DNA from: an uncultured Faecalibacterium sp.
Lineage (GTDB): Bacteria > Bacillota > Clostridia > Oscillospirales > Ruminococcaceae
Length of the DNA stretch: 19,722 nt
Direction: 5' to 3'
Assembly: GCA_934525735.1 (NCBI GenBank)
Contig: CAKSZM010000030.1
Location: forward strand, 1-19,722
In this document: positions 6,029 through 13,195 of the stretch, piece by piece
How the letters are laid out: each line of letters opens with the position of its first letter
Numbering within the stretch: the stretch's first letter is position 1
Notes under the pieces: generated by a model
Told to the model about the DNA's origin: nothing
The model's database searches: none
The model's input: only the letters and a program-made list of their open reading frames with translations
Made by a program: the position numbers and the translations under genes

Positions 6029-8086
6029 TCAAGCCTCCTTCGGCTGCTTCTTTTTGATGATGAGCGGGTCGGCCAGATAGAGATACCCCGGCAGTGCCAG
6101 CAGCACGATGGCCAGCGACACCAGACCGCCCACGCCCAGGAAGTTGCCCAGCTGACCCAGCAGCTGGTTGGTGGAGATGGCTCCCATCAAAAAACCTACC
6201 ACTGCCAGCGCACTGCCCGTGGTGATCACCGATGTGGTCACGGCGGATACGGTGGCGGCAATGGCCTGTTTTTTGTCCAGCGTCTCGCGGAACTCCTGAT
6301 ACCGGTCGGAGAAGAGGATGGCATAATCCACGGTGGCGCCCAGCTGGATGGAACTGATGATGAGATATGCGATGTAGAACACGTGCTGCCCGCGGAAATA
6401 CGGGATGGCAAGGTTGATCCAGATGGCCGTCTCGATGCTCAGAACCAGAATGACCGGCAAAAGCAGCTGCCGCTTCATGAGCAGCAAAATCAGGAACACG
6501 ACGCCGATGGCCAGCAGGTTCACCTTGACCATGTCGGCGGTGATGGTGTCCATCAGGTCATAGGTGCTCACGCCCTGCCCGGCCAGATAATAATTGTCCG
6601 GGTAATACTGCTGCACCGTCGCGCGGATGCGCTCCACCAGCGCAAAGGCCGCATCACCCTCCGTGTCGGCGTTTACGGTCAGCACCATGCGGGTGTAGCT
6701 GCCGGAGGTGAGCAGGCTGAGAGTATCCGGCGGCACGAACTCCGGCGGGATGGATGCGCCCGCGTTGTCCACAAAAGAAAGGATCCCGGTCACTTCCGGA
6801 ACGGCGTGCAGCGCATCCGAAAGCTCCGCCTGCGTAGCGGTGTCGCCTTCCGGCACCAGCACAACATAAGTGTCGCTCTTGCCGAAGGTCTCCTCGATGG
6901 CGGCGGTGTCCGCACCAAGGCGGGTGTTGGTGCCGAACATATGGGCAGCGCCGTAATAGTATTCGTTGTGGTTGGAGGCCAGATAGCTGGGCACCATGAT
7001 GATGGCCAGCACCAGCGCCATGGGCAGCATGATGCGGGCCACAAACCGGCCGAACCGGTCAAACTTCGGCAGCAGCGGCCGGTGATGGGTCTTATCCATC
7101 CATTTGTAAGCCGCCAGCGTCAGCGCCGGCATAAAGGTGAACACGGTGACAAGGCTCAGCACCACGCCCTTTGCCAGTGCAAGGCCGAGGTCCGGCCCGA
7201 TCTGGAACTGCATGAGCACCAGCGCCAGAAAGCCGATGACCGTGGTCAGGCCGCTGGACAGGATGGACCCGGTGGACTTGCACAGGGCATCCACCATGCA
7301 GTCCTCGGGGCTTGCATCCGGCCGGGCGGCCCGGCACTCGGCAAAGCGGTGGATGAGGAACACCGAGTAATCCAGCGACACCGCCAGCTGCAGGATGCTG
7401 CCGGCAGCGTTGGTCACAAAGGAAATTGTGCCGAAGATCAGGTTGGTGCCGTTGTTTATGAGGATGGCCGCCCCCAGACCCGTCAGCACCAGCAACGGCT
7501 CCGCCCAGGAGTCGGTAGTCAGGATGAGGATGAACAGCACATACACCACCGCGATCGCCGCGATCTTTGCCACTTCGGTGACGGTGGAGTTTGTGGCGAC
7601 CGCCGTGGACACGGCCGTGCCCGCCAGAGCGTTGTCTTCGCCGATCAGCTCCTGCACCGCAGCCACGGCTTCCAGACGTTTGGCGTCCTCCACCGTGACG
7701 GTGAACAGTGCGCAGCCGTCCTTATAGTAACTTTCCACCGCGGCGGTGTCCTGCATCTGCAGCGGCACTGTCACGTCCAGGCTGTCGTCCAGCCAGGTCA
7801 CAGATGCCACGCCGTCGATGGCGGCAAGCTTCTGCTTGTAGTCCAGCGCTTCCGGCACTGTGACATCCCGCACCATGACCCGCATGTTCGGGATGCCGCC
7901 GGTAAATGCGCTGTTCATCTTCTCGATCGCGATGGTGGAGGGTGAATCCGGCGGCAGGTAGTTGTTGATATCGTAGTCCACCTGCACCTGCCGCATGGCG
8001 AACACGCACAGCACGGCCGCCAGTGCAAACACCGCCAGCACCGCCTTGCGCCGGCGCACGATGGCGGTATAGAATCGTTTCAGCAA
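6029..8086 (-). CDS. MMPL/RND-family membrane transporter
   Basis: About 685 residues with the duplicated RND layout. A first helix lies near residues 12-32, then an outside loop starting VQVDYDINNYLPPDSPS. A block of helices contains LDYSVFLIHRF, then a second large outside loop (about 370-500), and a second block contains VDYAILFSDRYQEF. The two DY motifs in the membrane halves are typical of the MmpL/HpnN-like branch. I chose the TTG at 8086 (MLKRFYTAIVRRRK) because AAGGAG lies 10 bases before it; a TTG ten codons earlier has no site. Members move lipids, hydrophobic compounds or drugs using the proton gradient. The coupled heptad-repeat gene suggests a two-component envelope export unit. 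The cargo is unknown. Confidence 0.9.
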   Translation of the reverse strand: MLKRFYTAIVRRRKAVLAVFALAAVLCVFAMRQVQVDYDINNYLPPDSPSTIAIEKMNSAFTGGIPNMRVMVRDVTVPEALDYKQKLAAIDGVASVTWLDDSLDVTVPLQMQDTAAVESYYKDGCALFTVTVEDAKRLEAVAAVQELIGEDNALAGTAVSTAVATNSTVTEVAKIAAIAVVYVLFILILTTDSWAEPLLVLTGLGAAILINNGTNLIFGTISFVTNAAGSILQLAVSLDYSVFLIHRFAECRAARPDASPEDCMVDALCKSTGSILSSGLTTVIGFLALVLMQFQIGPDLGLALAKGVVLSLVTVFTFMPALTLAAYKWMDKTHHRPLLPKFDRFGRFVARIMLPMALVLAIIMVPSYLASNHNEYYYGAAHMFGTNTRLGADTAAIEETFGKSDTYVVLVPEGDTATQAELSDALHAVPEVTGILSFVDNAGASIPPEFVPPDTLSLLTSGSYTRMVLTVNADTEGDAAFALVERIRATVQQYYPDNYYLAGQGVSTYDLMDTITADMVKVNLLAIGVVFLILLLMKRQLLLPVILVLSIETAIWINLAIPYFRGQHVFYIAYLIISSIQLGATVDYAILFSDRYQEFRETLDKKQAIAATVSAVTTSVITTGSALAVVGFLMGAISTNQLLGQLGNFLGVGGLVSLAIVLLALPGYLYLADPLIIKKKQPKEA

Positions 8087-8127
8087 AACAGGAAAACTCC
8101 TTTCCGGAAAAATCAAAACTGTTTATC

Positions 8128-8136
8128 ATTCTAACA
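8128..8136 (-). promoter_or_regulatory. Extended -10 promoter candidate for the MMPL operon
   Basis: On the minus strand TGTTAGAAT (8136-8128) gives an extended -10 (TGN plus TAGAAT), about 45 bases before the TTG start, without a convincing -35. The 317-base gap 8087-8403 between the divergent MMPL and MATE genes holds this site, the MATE promoter and the structured MATE leader. Confidence 0.45.
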
Positions 8137-8199
8137 GGTCTGATAAAAATGGAAAAGAGATATTTTATGAATTTTCGCTTTTGGGCGTATTTTTTGCTC

Positions 8200-8227
8200 T
8201 TGACAAACAAATGGATTCTGCTATACT
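8200..8227 (+). promoter_or_regulatory. Sigma-A promoter of the MATE transporter gene
   Basis: A perfect TTGACA (8200-8205) and TATACT (8222-8227) are 16 bases apart. Transcription should start near 8234, at the first base of the leader hairpin described next, leaving a 5' UTR of about 170 bases. Confidence 0.8.
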
Positions 8228-8233
8228 CTTTTT

Positions 8234-8384
8234 CGGTCATCGGAGGACCGTTTCCAACGTAATTTGGACGGGCCGGATAAGATGCCGTGCAGACAGCGCC
8301 CCGCCGGAGGCTTCCTTGCCGTAGTGAGGAAGAAGAGGAAGGCCGGGCGTGCACTCACGGAGCTTATCCGGCCCGTTTTGTTTC
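8234..8384 (+). ncRNA. Structured leader, candidate guanidine-IV (mepA-type) riboswitch with terminator
   Basis: Two small hairpins open the leader. P1 pairs 8234-8238 (CGGTC) with 8246-8250 (GACCG), loop ATCGGAG. P2 pairs 8253-8257 (TCCAA) with 8264-8268 (TTGGA), loop CGTAAT. Both loops contain CG, which could kiss. Immediately after, a perfect 14-bp stem (8268-8281 with 8363-8376) is followed by TTTGTTT, as in an intrinsic terminator. P2 and this stem share base 8268. Guanidine-IV riboswitches are small two-hairpin aptamers upstream of mepA-type MATE genes and act as transcriptional ON switches; gene context and layout fit, but I matched this from memory only. The 81-base insert between the terminator arms, itself folding through CCGTG/CACGG and CGCCC/GGGCG, is unusual. 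Confidence 0.5.
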
Positions 8385-8403
8385 CTGTCGAAAGGAGTTT
8401 TTC

Positions 8404-9753
8404 ATGTCTAAGCAACCCATCCAACTGTCCGACCACTTCACCTACCCGCGCCTTTTGCGGTTCGTGCTGCCTGCCGTGGGCACTATGCTGTTCACTTCCA
8501 TTTACGGCATCGTGGACGGCCTGTGCGTGTCCAACTTTGTGGGCAAAACGGCCTTTGCGGCAGTCAACCTCATCATGCCCCTGCCCCAGCTGCTGGGCAC
8601 CATCGGCTTCATGCTGGGCACCGGCGGCAGCGCCATCGTGGGCATCACGCTGGGCGAAGGCGACCAGAAAAAAGCCGACCGCTACTTTACCATGTTCCTG
8701 CTGGCAGCTGCCGTTTCTGTTTCGGTGCTGGCTGCGCTGGGCTTTGCGTTCCTGCGGCCCATTGCCGTGCTGCTGGGCGCCAAGGGCGAGCTGCTGGACT
8801 ATGCCGTGCGCTACGGCCGCATCCTGATGGTCTCGCTGCCCACCTTCGCGCTGCAGAATATGTTCCAGAGCTTTTTCGTCACCGCCGAAAAGCCACATCT
8901 CGGCTTTTACTTCACCGTGGCTGCGGGCTGCACCAACATGGTGCTGGACGTACTGATGGTGGGCATCTGGGGCTGGGGCGTCGAGGGTGCCGCCATCGCC
9001 ACCTTTATCAGCCAGATCATCGGCGGCATCCTGCCGGTGTTCTACTTTCTCGACCGCAGCAACACCAGCCGCCTGCACCTGCGCAAAACGCAGCTGTACA
9101 GCAAGGTGCTGCTGGACGCCTGCATCAATGGCTCCTCCGAGCTGATGACCAACCTCTCCATGTCGCTGGTGAATATCCTGTACAACTATCAGCTGCTGCG
9201 CTTTGCCGGTGAAAACGGCGTGGCCGCCTACGGCGTCATCATGTACGCAGCCTTCCTGTTCGTGGCCGTATATGTGGGCTATGCCTTCGGCAGTGCGCCC
9301 ATCGTCAGCTTCCACTACGGCGCCGGCAACCGCGCCGAGGTGCACAACCTCTACGAAAAGAGCCTGCGGCTCATCGCCGTGGTGGCTGTCACCCTGACGG
9401 CCGCATCCATGGTCATCATCCCCTATGTGGCGCGGTTCTTCGTGGGCTACGATGCCGAGCTGCTGGAGCTGACCAGCCGGGCCTTCCGGCTGTATGCCCT
9501 GAGCTTTGTCATCATGGGCTTCAACGTGTATGCCTCCTCCTTCTTCACCGCGCTGGGCGACGGCGTAACCAGCGCCCTGATCTCCTTTTTGCGCACGCTG
9601 GTGTTCCAGATCGCGGCGGTGCTGATCCTGCCCGCCATCCTGGGCATTGACGGCATCTGGCTGGCCGTGACCGCCGCTGAGCTGGCCGCTCTGGCTGTGA
9701 GCGCTGCAATGTTTGTCGCCAAAGATAAGGTCTTCCACTACCGCAAAGTGTAA
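8404..9753 (+). CDS. MATE family efflux transporter (mepA-like)
   Basis: The 449-aa protein has the length and twelve-helix layout of MATE exporters. The N-terminal half begins LLRFVLPAVGTMLFTSIYGIVDGLCVSNFVGKTAFAAVNLIMP, the usual first and second helices with a VDG turn. Later come LGTGGSAIVGITLGEG and NMVLDVLMVGIWGWGVEGAAIATFISQ, also typical of the family. The second half repeats the pattern (NGSSELMTNLSMSLVNILYN). These transporters expel cationic drugs or small metabolites by Na+ or H+ antiport. I chose the ATG at 8404, where AAAGGAG lies about 6 bases upstream; the in-frame extension to 8287 lies inside the structured leader. If the leader is a guanidine-IV riboswitch, the likely physiological cargo is guanidinium or a related compound. 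A terminator follows. Confidence 0.92.
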   Translation: MSKQPIQLSDHFTYPRLLRFVLPAVGTMLFTSIYGIVDGLCVSNFVGKTAFAAVNLIMPLPQLLGTIGFMLGTGGSAIVGITLGEGDQKKADRYFTMFLLAAAVSVSVLAALGFAFLRPIAVLLGAKGELLDYAVRYGRILMVSLPTFALQNMFQSFFVTAEKPHLGFYFTVAAGCTNMVLDVLMVGIWGWGVEGAAIATFISQIIGGILPVFYFLDRSNTSRLHLRKTQLYSKVLLDACINGSSELMTNLSMSLVNILYNYQLLRFAGENGVAAYGVIMYAAFLFVAVYVGYAFGSAPIVSFHYGAGNRAEVHNLYEKSLRLIAVVAVTLTAASMVIIPYVARFFVGYDAELLELTSRAFRLYALSFVIMGFNVYASSFFTALGDGVTSALISFLRTLVFQIAAVLILPAILGIDGIWLAVTAAELAALAVSAAMFVAKDKVFHYRKV

Positions 9754-9758
9754 GTTTC

Positions 9759-9802
9759 TCCCCCTGCTTTTTGCGAAACGGCGAAAAGCGGGGGATTTTT
9801 TT
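9759..9802 (+). terminator. Rho-independent terminator of the first MATE gene
   Basis: A long hairpin (9759-9774 with 9781-9795; one bulged T and one G-U pair) is followed by seven T residues at 9796-9802, starting 6 bases after the stop codon. Confidence 0.9.
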
Positions 9803-9836
9803 GGTGATTCTGGCTCTGCCGCCGGGACGCTAATCG

Positions 9837-9845
9837 TGCTAGAAT
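9837..9845 (+). promoter_or_regulatory. Weak extended -10 promoter candidate for the S51 peptidase gene
   Basis: TGCTAGAAT is an extended -10 (TGN plus TAGAAT) with no good -35. It is the only promoter-like site I see between the MATE terminator and the S51 gene, and it lies upstream of the palindromic element. Confidence 0.3.
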
Positions 9846-9875
9846 GGGCATATATGTGTGCAGCGTACGATTCAC

Positions 9876-9979
9876 CCCCTCATCCGGCATCCGCTGCGCT
9901 CATGCCACCCCTTCCCCACTCTGTCGCTTGCGCGACATCTCTCCCCGACCGGGGAGAGTCTTTTCCCAAGGGGGAAGGC
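9876..9979. repeat. REP-like cloverleaf palindromic element
   Basis: This stretch folds as GGCAT/ATGCC (9886-9890 with 9902-9906), a closing stem (9910-9917 with 9971-9978), and two hairpins inside it: TGTCGC-TTGC-GCGACA (9922-9937) and CTCTCCCC-GACC-GGGGAGAG (9939-9958). The wording (CCCCCTCATCCGGC, then CTCCCC..GGGGAG and a final GGGGGAAGGCT) matches, from memory, a palindromic repeat found many times in intergenic DNA of Faecalibacterium-like genomes. It carries no gene. It lies in the leader of the S51 gene. Confidence 0.65.
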
Positions 9980-9999
9980 TTATGATAAGAGGAATCATT

Positions 10000-10737
10000 A
10001 TGACGTTATTTCTTACCAGCAGCCCCAGCGGCTGCCCCTTTGAGCCGGGGCCGGAGATCCCGGTGCTGGACCCGCGCAATCACTTTGTGGCAAACCTGCG
10101 GGCCGTCTGGCCGGATCATCCGGTACTTGGTCTTGCCATCGCCGCCGACCCCATGGCCTACGAGCAGAACGACGAGATGTGCCGGGTGTTCCTGCAGAGC
10201 TTTGGTCAGGCGCACCTGCCCCTGACCGATCTTGTCCCCTGCGACGCCCGCAATCAGGACGAACTGAGCACTCTGCTGCCCCAGAGCGGCTTTGTGATGC
10301 TCTGCGGCGGCCATGTGCCCACCCAGAATCACTTCTTTGCCCGCATCGGGCTGGCAGGGTTGTTCCACAGCTACCACGGCATCGTGATGGGCGTGAGCGC
10401 CGGTTCCATGAACGCCGCCCGCATCGTGTACGCCGCACCGGAGGAGCCGGGCGAAGCCGCCGACCCGCACTATTCCCGCTGGCTGAACGGCCTCGGCCTG
10501 ACCGAGACCCGCATCCTGCCCCACTACCAGTTCATCCGGGAGCATGTGCTGGACGGACAGAAGATGGAGGACATCGCCCTTGCGGACAGCAAGAAGCGGC
10601 ATTTCCTCGCCCTGCCGGACGGCTCCTACCTGATGTGCGCCGACGGCCACGAGACCCTGTACGGCCGGGCATGGTACTTTGCCGACGGCATGATCGACGA
10701 GATCAACGAAGATGAGGATGTTCTGCCGCTGCGGTAA
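10000..10737 (+). CDS. Peptidase S51 family protein (dipeptidase E-like)
   Basis: The 245-aa protein begins MTLFLTSSPSG, the typical first strand of the family. It has MLCGGHVPTQN (about 100-110) and the nucleophile elbow GVSAGSMNAAR with Ser133. A downstream ILPHYQ supplies the likely catalytic histidine. S51 enzymes (PepE) cleave N-terminal aspartyl dipeptides, and the fold is that of class I glutamine amidotransferases with Ser in place of Cys; cyanophycinase is a relative. I chose the ATG at 10000 (GAGG 7 bases upstream) because the homologous start is at this strand; the ATG at 9982 is a possible alternative. The extension to 9844 is the palindromic repeat. It is cytoplasmic and transcribed alone. 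Confidence 0.85.
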   Translation: MTLFLTSSPSGCPFEPGPEIPVLDPRNHFVANLRAVWPDHPVLGLAIAADPMAYEQNDEMCRVFLQSFGQAHLPLTDLVPCDARNQDELSTLLPQSGFVMLCGGHVPTQNHFFARIGLAGLFHSYHGIVMGVSAGSMNAARIVYAAPEEPGEAADPHYSRWLNGLGLTETRILPHYQFIREHVLDGQKMEDIALADSKKRHFLALPDGSYLMCADGHETLYGRAWYFADGMIDEINEDEDVLPLR

Positions 10738-10752
10738 GCACCGGCAGATGCA

Positions 10753-10786
10753 AAAATACCCGCCGGATGCACCCGGCGGGTATTTT
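10753..10786. terminator. Bidirectional terminator between S51 and second MATE gene
   Basis: A perfect 14-bp stem (10753-10766 with 10773-10786) with a 6-base loop ends in TATTTT on one strand and TATTTTTG on the other. It serves the convergent genes on both sides. Confidence 0.9.
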
Positions 10787-10797
10787 CATTGCAGATT

Positions 10798-12156
10798 TCA
10801 GATCACATGCTGTTCCAGCCATTTGCCCCGGAGAAAACGGACAAAGAAGCACAGCGAGCGGAACGCCCAGTCCAGATACATGCCCATCCAGATGGAGAGC
10901 AGACCGCCGTGGAACGCCAGCACGCACAGGTAGCAGAAGCCCACCCGGAACGCCCACATGGATACGATGCTCACCGTCATGGTAAAGCGGGCATCGCCTG
11001 CGGCGCGCAGGATGTTGGGCAGGGTGAAGCTGGACGGCCAGATGAACAGCGAGACGATGTTGAACCAGACCATCACTTCCAGCGCCATGGCGTAGGCTTC
11101 CGGCGAGAGATGGAACAGGCTCAGCGCAAACCTGTTGGCAAACAGGAATGCCGAGATATTCATGAACCACGCCCCGCAGTAGGCCACCAGTATCAGCCAG
11201 CGGGAGTAGTACACTGCCTGATCCTTTTCCCCGGCGCCGAGGCACTGCCCCACCACGGTCAGCGCCGCCATGCCCACGGCGTTGGCCGGGATGTTCAGGA
11301 AGGTGGTGGTGGTATTCGCCACGGCATTGGCCGCAATGGCGGCGGTGCCGAGGGTGGAAGTCAGGCTGGAGACCGACAGCTTGCCGATCTGGAACATGCC
11401 GTTCTCGATGCCCGCCGGGATGCCCACCCGCAGGATCTGCCGGATAAGCCGCCCCTGCGGCGCCAGCGCACGCACGCTTTCCAGCCGCAGCGGGCAGGCC
11501 GGGCGCTGCAGCAGATACAGCACCGCGATGCAGGCAACCGCGCGGGACACCAGACTGGCCAGCGCCGCGCCCATGACCCCCATGCCGAAGCCGAAGATCA
11601 GCACCGCGTTGCCGCCGATGTTCACCACGTTCATCACAAGGCTGGACATCATACTGATTTTGCTGTTGCCCTGCGCTCGGAACAGCGCCGCACCGGCGTT
11701 GTACAGGCCGATAAAGGGGTAGCTCAGCGCCGAGAGCAGGAAGTAAGTCTCAGCGTAGCGCATGACGTCGGCGTCGATGGAGCCGAAGATGCCCCGCAGG
11801 ATGGCGTGCCGCCCCACCACGACCACCGCCATCACAAGACTGCTGAAGCTGGCCAGAATGAACAGGATCTGCGCGGCGGCCCGCTTGGCGTCCTTCGGCT
11901 CCTGACGGCCGATGTACTGGCTGGTGACCACGGCACCGCCGGTGGCAAGGGCGCTCATCACCTGGATCATCAGGGTGTTGAAGCTGTCCACAAGGCTGAC
12001 ACCGGAAACGGCGGCTTCGCCCACCGAGGACACCATCAGGGTGTCGGCCAGACCAATGGTCACGCTCAGGGCCTGTTCGGCGATGAGCGGCAGCAGCAGC
12101 GCCACCAGCTGCTGCCGGGTGAACATCGGCGGGTTCTTGAATCTGGATGCAGTCAT
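10798..12156 (-). CDS. MATE family efflux transporter (second copy)
   Basis: The 452-aa protein is a full-length MATE exporter. It has LLLPLIAEQALSVTIGLADTLMVSSVGEAAVSGVSLVDS (helix 1, LADT turn and helix 2), ATGGAVVTSQYIGRQ, and NVVNIGGNAVLIFGFGMGVMGAALAS. The repeat in the second half starts VGIPAGIENGMFQIGKL. The ATG at 12156 has GGAGG 5 bases upstream; a reading from 12195 would start inside the promoter palindrome. It is not a close duplicate of the MATE gene at 8404: the two differ in almost every helix and belong to different subgroups by eye. It is transcribed alone from its own promoter with a palindrome just downstream. The substrate is unknown. Confidence 0.92.
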   Translation of the reverse strand: MTASRFKNPPMFTRQQLVALLLPLIAEQALSVTIGLADTLMVSSVGEAAVSGVSLVDSFNTLMIQVMSALATGGAVVTSQYIGRQEPKDAKRAAAQILFILASFSSLVMAVVVVGRHAILRGIFGSIDADVMRYAETYFLLSALSYPFIGLYNAGAALFRAQGNSKISMMSSLVMNVVNIGGNAVLIFGFGMGVMGAALASLVSRAVACIAVLYLLQRPACPLRLESVRALAPQGRLIRQILRVGIPAGIENGMFQIGKLSVSSLTSTLGTAAIAANAVANTTTTFLNIPANAVGMAALTVVGQCLGAGEKDQAVYYSRWLILVAYCGAWFMNISAFLFANRFALSLFHLSPEAYAMALEVMVWFNIVSLFIWPSSFTLPNILRAAGDARFTMTVSIVSMWAFRVGFCYLCVLAFHGGLLSIWMGMYLDWAFRSLCFFVRFLRGKWLEQHVI

Positions 12157-12185
12157 AAATTCCTCCGTGAGCAGGGCGATAGAGT

Positions 12186-12195
12186 TTGTATACAA
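12186..12195. promoter_or_regulatory. Perfect palindrome TTGTATACAA, likely operator of the second MATE gene
   Basis: A 10-bp perfect palindrome lies just downstream of the -10 box of the predicted promoter, at about the transcription start and 30 bases before the ATG. The position suits repression by a dimeric regulator such as GntR, MarR or TetR type. No such regulator gene is adjacent. Confidence 0.45.
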
Positions 12196-12202
12196 CGCAT
12201 CT

Positions 12203-12231
12203 ATGATACAACACCGCCGCCAGAATTACAA
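12203..12231 (-). promoter_or_regulatory. Promoter of the second MATE gene
   Basis: On the minus strand TTGTAA (12231-12226) and TATCAT (12208-12203) are exactly 17 bases apart, about 50 bases before the start codon. Confidence 0.6.
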
Positions 12232-12262
12232 GAGAACGGCCCCGGATATTTTTCCGGGGCCG
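12230..12262 (-). terminator. Probable terminator of the secreted protein gene 12269-13063
   Basis: A perfect 10-bp GC-rich stem (12237-12246 with 12253-12262) with a 6-base loop starts 6 bases after the stop codon. The tail on the minus strand is TTCTCTT, only moderately U-rich, so some read-through into the MATE gene is possible. Confidence 0.65.
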
Positions 12263-12268
12263 GATGCA

Positions 12269-13063
12269 TCATACAAAGTCTTTGCTTTTCGTAGGGGCAG
12301 TGCCGTAATACACGGCACAATCATAGGGCACGGCAGGCTGATAGACAGCCTTATCGGCGTACTTTGCCAGCAGATCATCCCGCAGCGCCGTCGGGGTATA
12401 GAGCCCGCCGGACGAAAGGGTATCCGAACATACCGAGTTCCACATGGCTTCGGTAAAGGCCGCGCAGTTGAAAACCGCAGACCAGTGGTCGGCCTTTGCA
12501 AGGTTGCGGTTCACGGTATCCAGCTGGCTCTGATCCAGCGAGGTCTGGATGCCGTAGGTATAGACATAGTAGGAATCCGGCAGATAGTATTTATAGTATC
12601 CCTCCAGATTGTACCACAGGCCCGCGTGTTCGCTGCGGTTGCCGCGGGTGCCGATGGTCACAGTGGTGTTTGGCGCAATGAGCAGCCCGCCCACATTGAT
12701 GTCCTGCTGCGAAACGTTCGTCACCATGATAAAGGCGTGGCCGCTGATATTGACGGGCGTGTCGCCGCGGTCCTCGGAGTTTGCCAGCAGTTTCAGCACT
12801 GCCACGGCCCCTTCTTCGGGTGCATCGCCGTACCTCTGGGCGGGCGAGCGGTGCTCTGCCTGTTCAAAATGATACGGCCCGCCGAAGTTGGTGGTGAAGC
12901 CGACAGAGTCCCGCATGAAGCCCGCAAAACCGGTCAGGTCGGTAACGGTCTTGTCCTCTTTCGCCGAAGGCTCGGCAGGCTTTGCTTCCTGCGCAAAAGC
13001 GGGCAGACAGAGGCAGGCAGTCAGCGCCAGTGCGGCGCAAAGGGTGCGTAATGCTTTTTTCAT
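12269..13063 (-). CDS. Secreted protein, possible permuted papain-fold (NlpC/P60- or LRAT-like) enzyme
   Basis: The 264-aa protein has a clear signal peptide (MKKALRTLCAALALTACLCLPAFA, cut near residue 24) and then a short charged linker. The mature part contains SGHAFIMVTN with His109 and, about 90 residues later, HWSAVFNCAAFTEAMWN with Cys200. A G-H-A-F strand before an N-C-A-x-F helix is the order seen in circularly permuted papain-like enzymes, where His precedes Cys. The beta-rich region between them (GLLIAPNTTVTIGTRGN, GLWYNLEGYYKYY) fits such a fold. This is inference; I know no named family for it. The ATG at 13063 has GGAGAAGG just upstream. It likely acts at the cell wall or outside. 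Confidence 0.7.
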   Translation of the reverse strand: MKKALRTLCAALALTACLCLPAFAQEAKPAEPSAKEDKTVTDLTGFAGFMRDSVGFTTNFGGPYHFEQAEHRSPAQRYGDAPEEGAVAVLKLLANSEDRGDTPVNISGHAFIMVTNVSQQDINVGGLLIAPNTTVTIGTRGNRSEHAGLWYNLEGYYKYYLPDSYYVYTYGIQTSLDQSQLDTVNRNLAKADHWSAVFNCAAFTEAMWNSVCSDTLSSGGLYTPTALRDDLLAKYADKAVYQPAVPYDCAVYYGTAPTKSKDFV

Positions 13064-13095
13064 AGATCCTTCTCCGTTTCTGAGTTGTTGATATA

Positions 13096-13124
13096 AGAAT
13101 AATTTCCCTGCCGGGGCTTGTCAA
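13096..13124 (-). promoter_or_regulatory. Promoter of the secreted protein gene
   Basis: On the minus strand a perfect TTGACA (13124-13119) and TATTCT (13101-13096) are 17 bases apart, about 33 bases before the start codon. Confidence 0.6.
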
Positions 13125-13165
13125 GGCATCCGGCAAAAAGAATGGTTCAGGGTGCGTTTGTTTTA

Positions 13166-13195
13166 CTTTACCCCCGCAGGCAATTGTGTTAAAAT
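13166..13195 (+). promoter_or_regulatory. Promoter of the ppaC-acyP operon
   Basis: TTTACC (13167-13172) and TAAAAT (13190-13195) are 17 bases apart, and TGT directly before the -10 gives an extended -10 (TGTTAAAAT). The leader of about 85 bases holds a 12-bp direct repeat, GTAAATGAAAAA, at 13242 and 13256. Confidence 0.7.

Noticed and set aside
5936..7945. A 669-codon plus-strand reading frame
   Set aside because: It lies entirely opposite the MMPL gene, is rich in His, Gln, Asp and Arg without domain sense, and has no ribosome binding site. It is a GC-rich antisense shadow.
8268..8376. Inverted arms of the MATE leader read as ends of a small transposable element
   Set aside because: I see no flanking target duplication, and the right arm is followed by a T-rich tail at the place where a terminator is expected. 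A repeat origin is still mentioned as an alternative for the insert.
8234..8403. Other known leader RNAs (TPP, cobalamin, FMN, SAM, c-di-GMP-I, ykkC guanidine-I, SRP RNA)
   Set aside because: None of the conserved core motifs of these classes that I know could be found in the leader.
8221..9738. A 505-codon minus-strand reading frame
   Set aside because: It is antisense to the first MATE gene and its leader, and its composition (Gln/His/Gly-rich) is that of a shadow frame.
10789..12294. A 501-codon plus-strand reading frame
   Set aside because: It is opposite the second MATE gene, whose helices and motifs are convincing; the plus-strand frame has no start signal.
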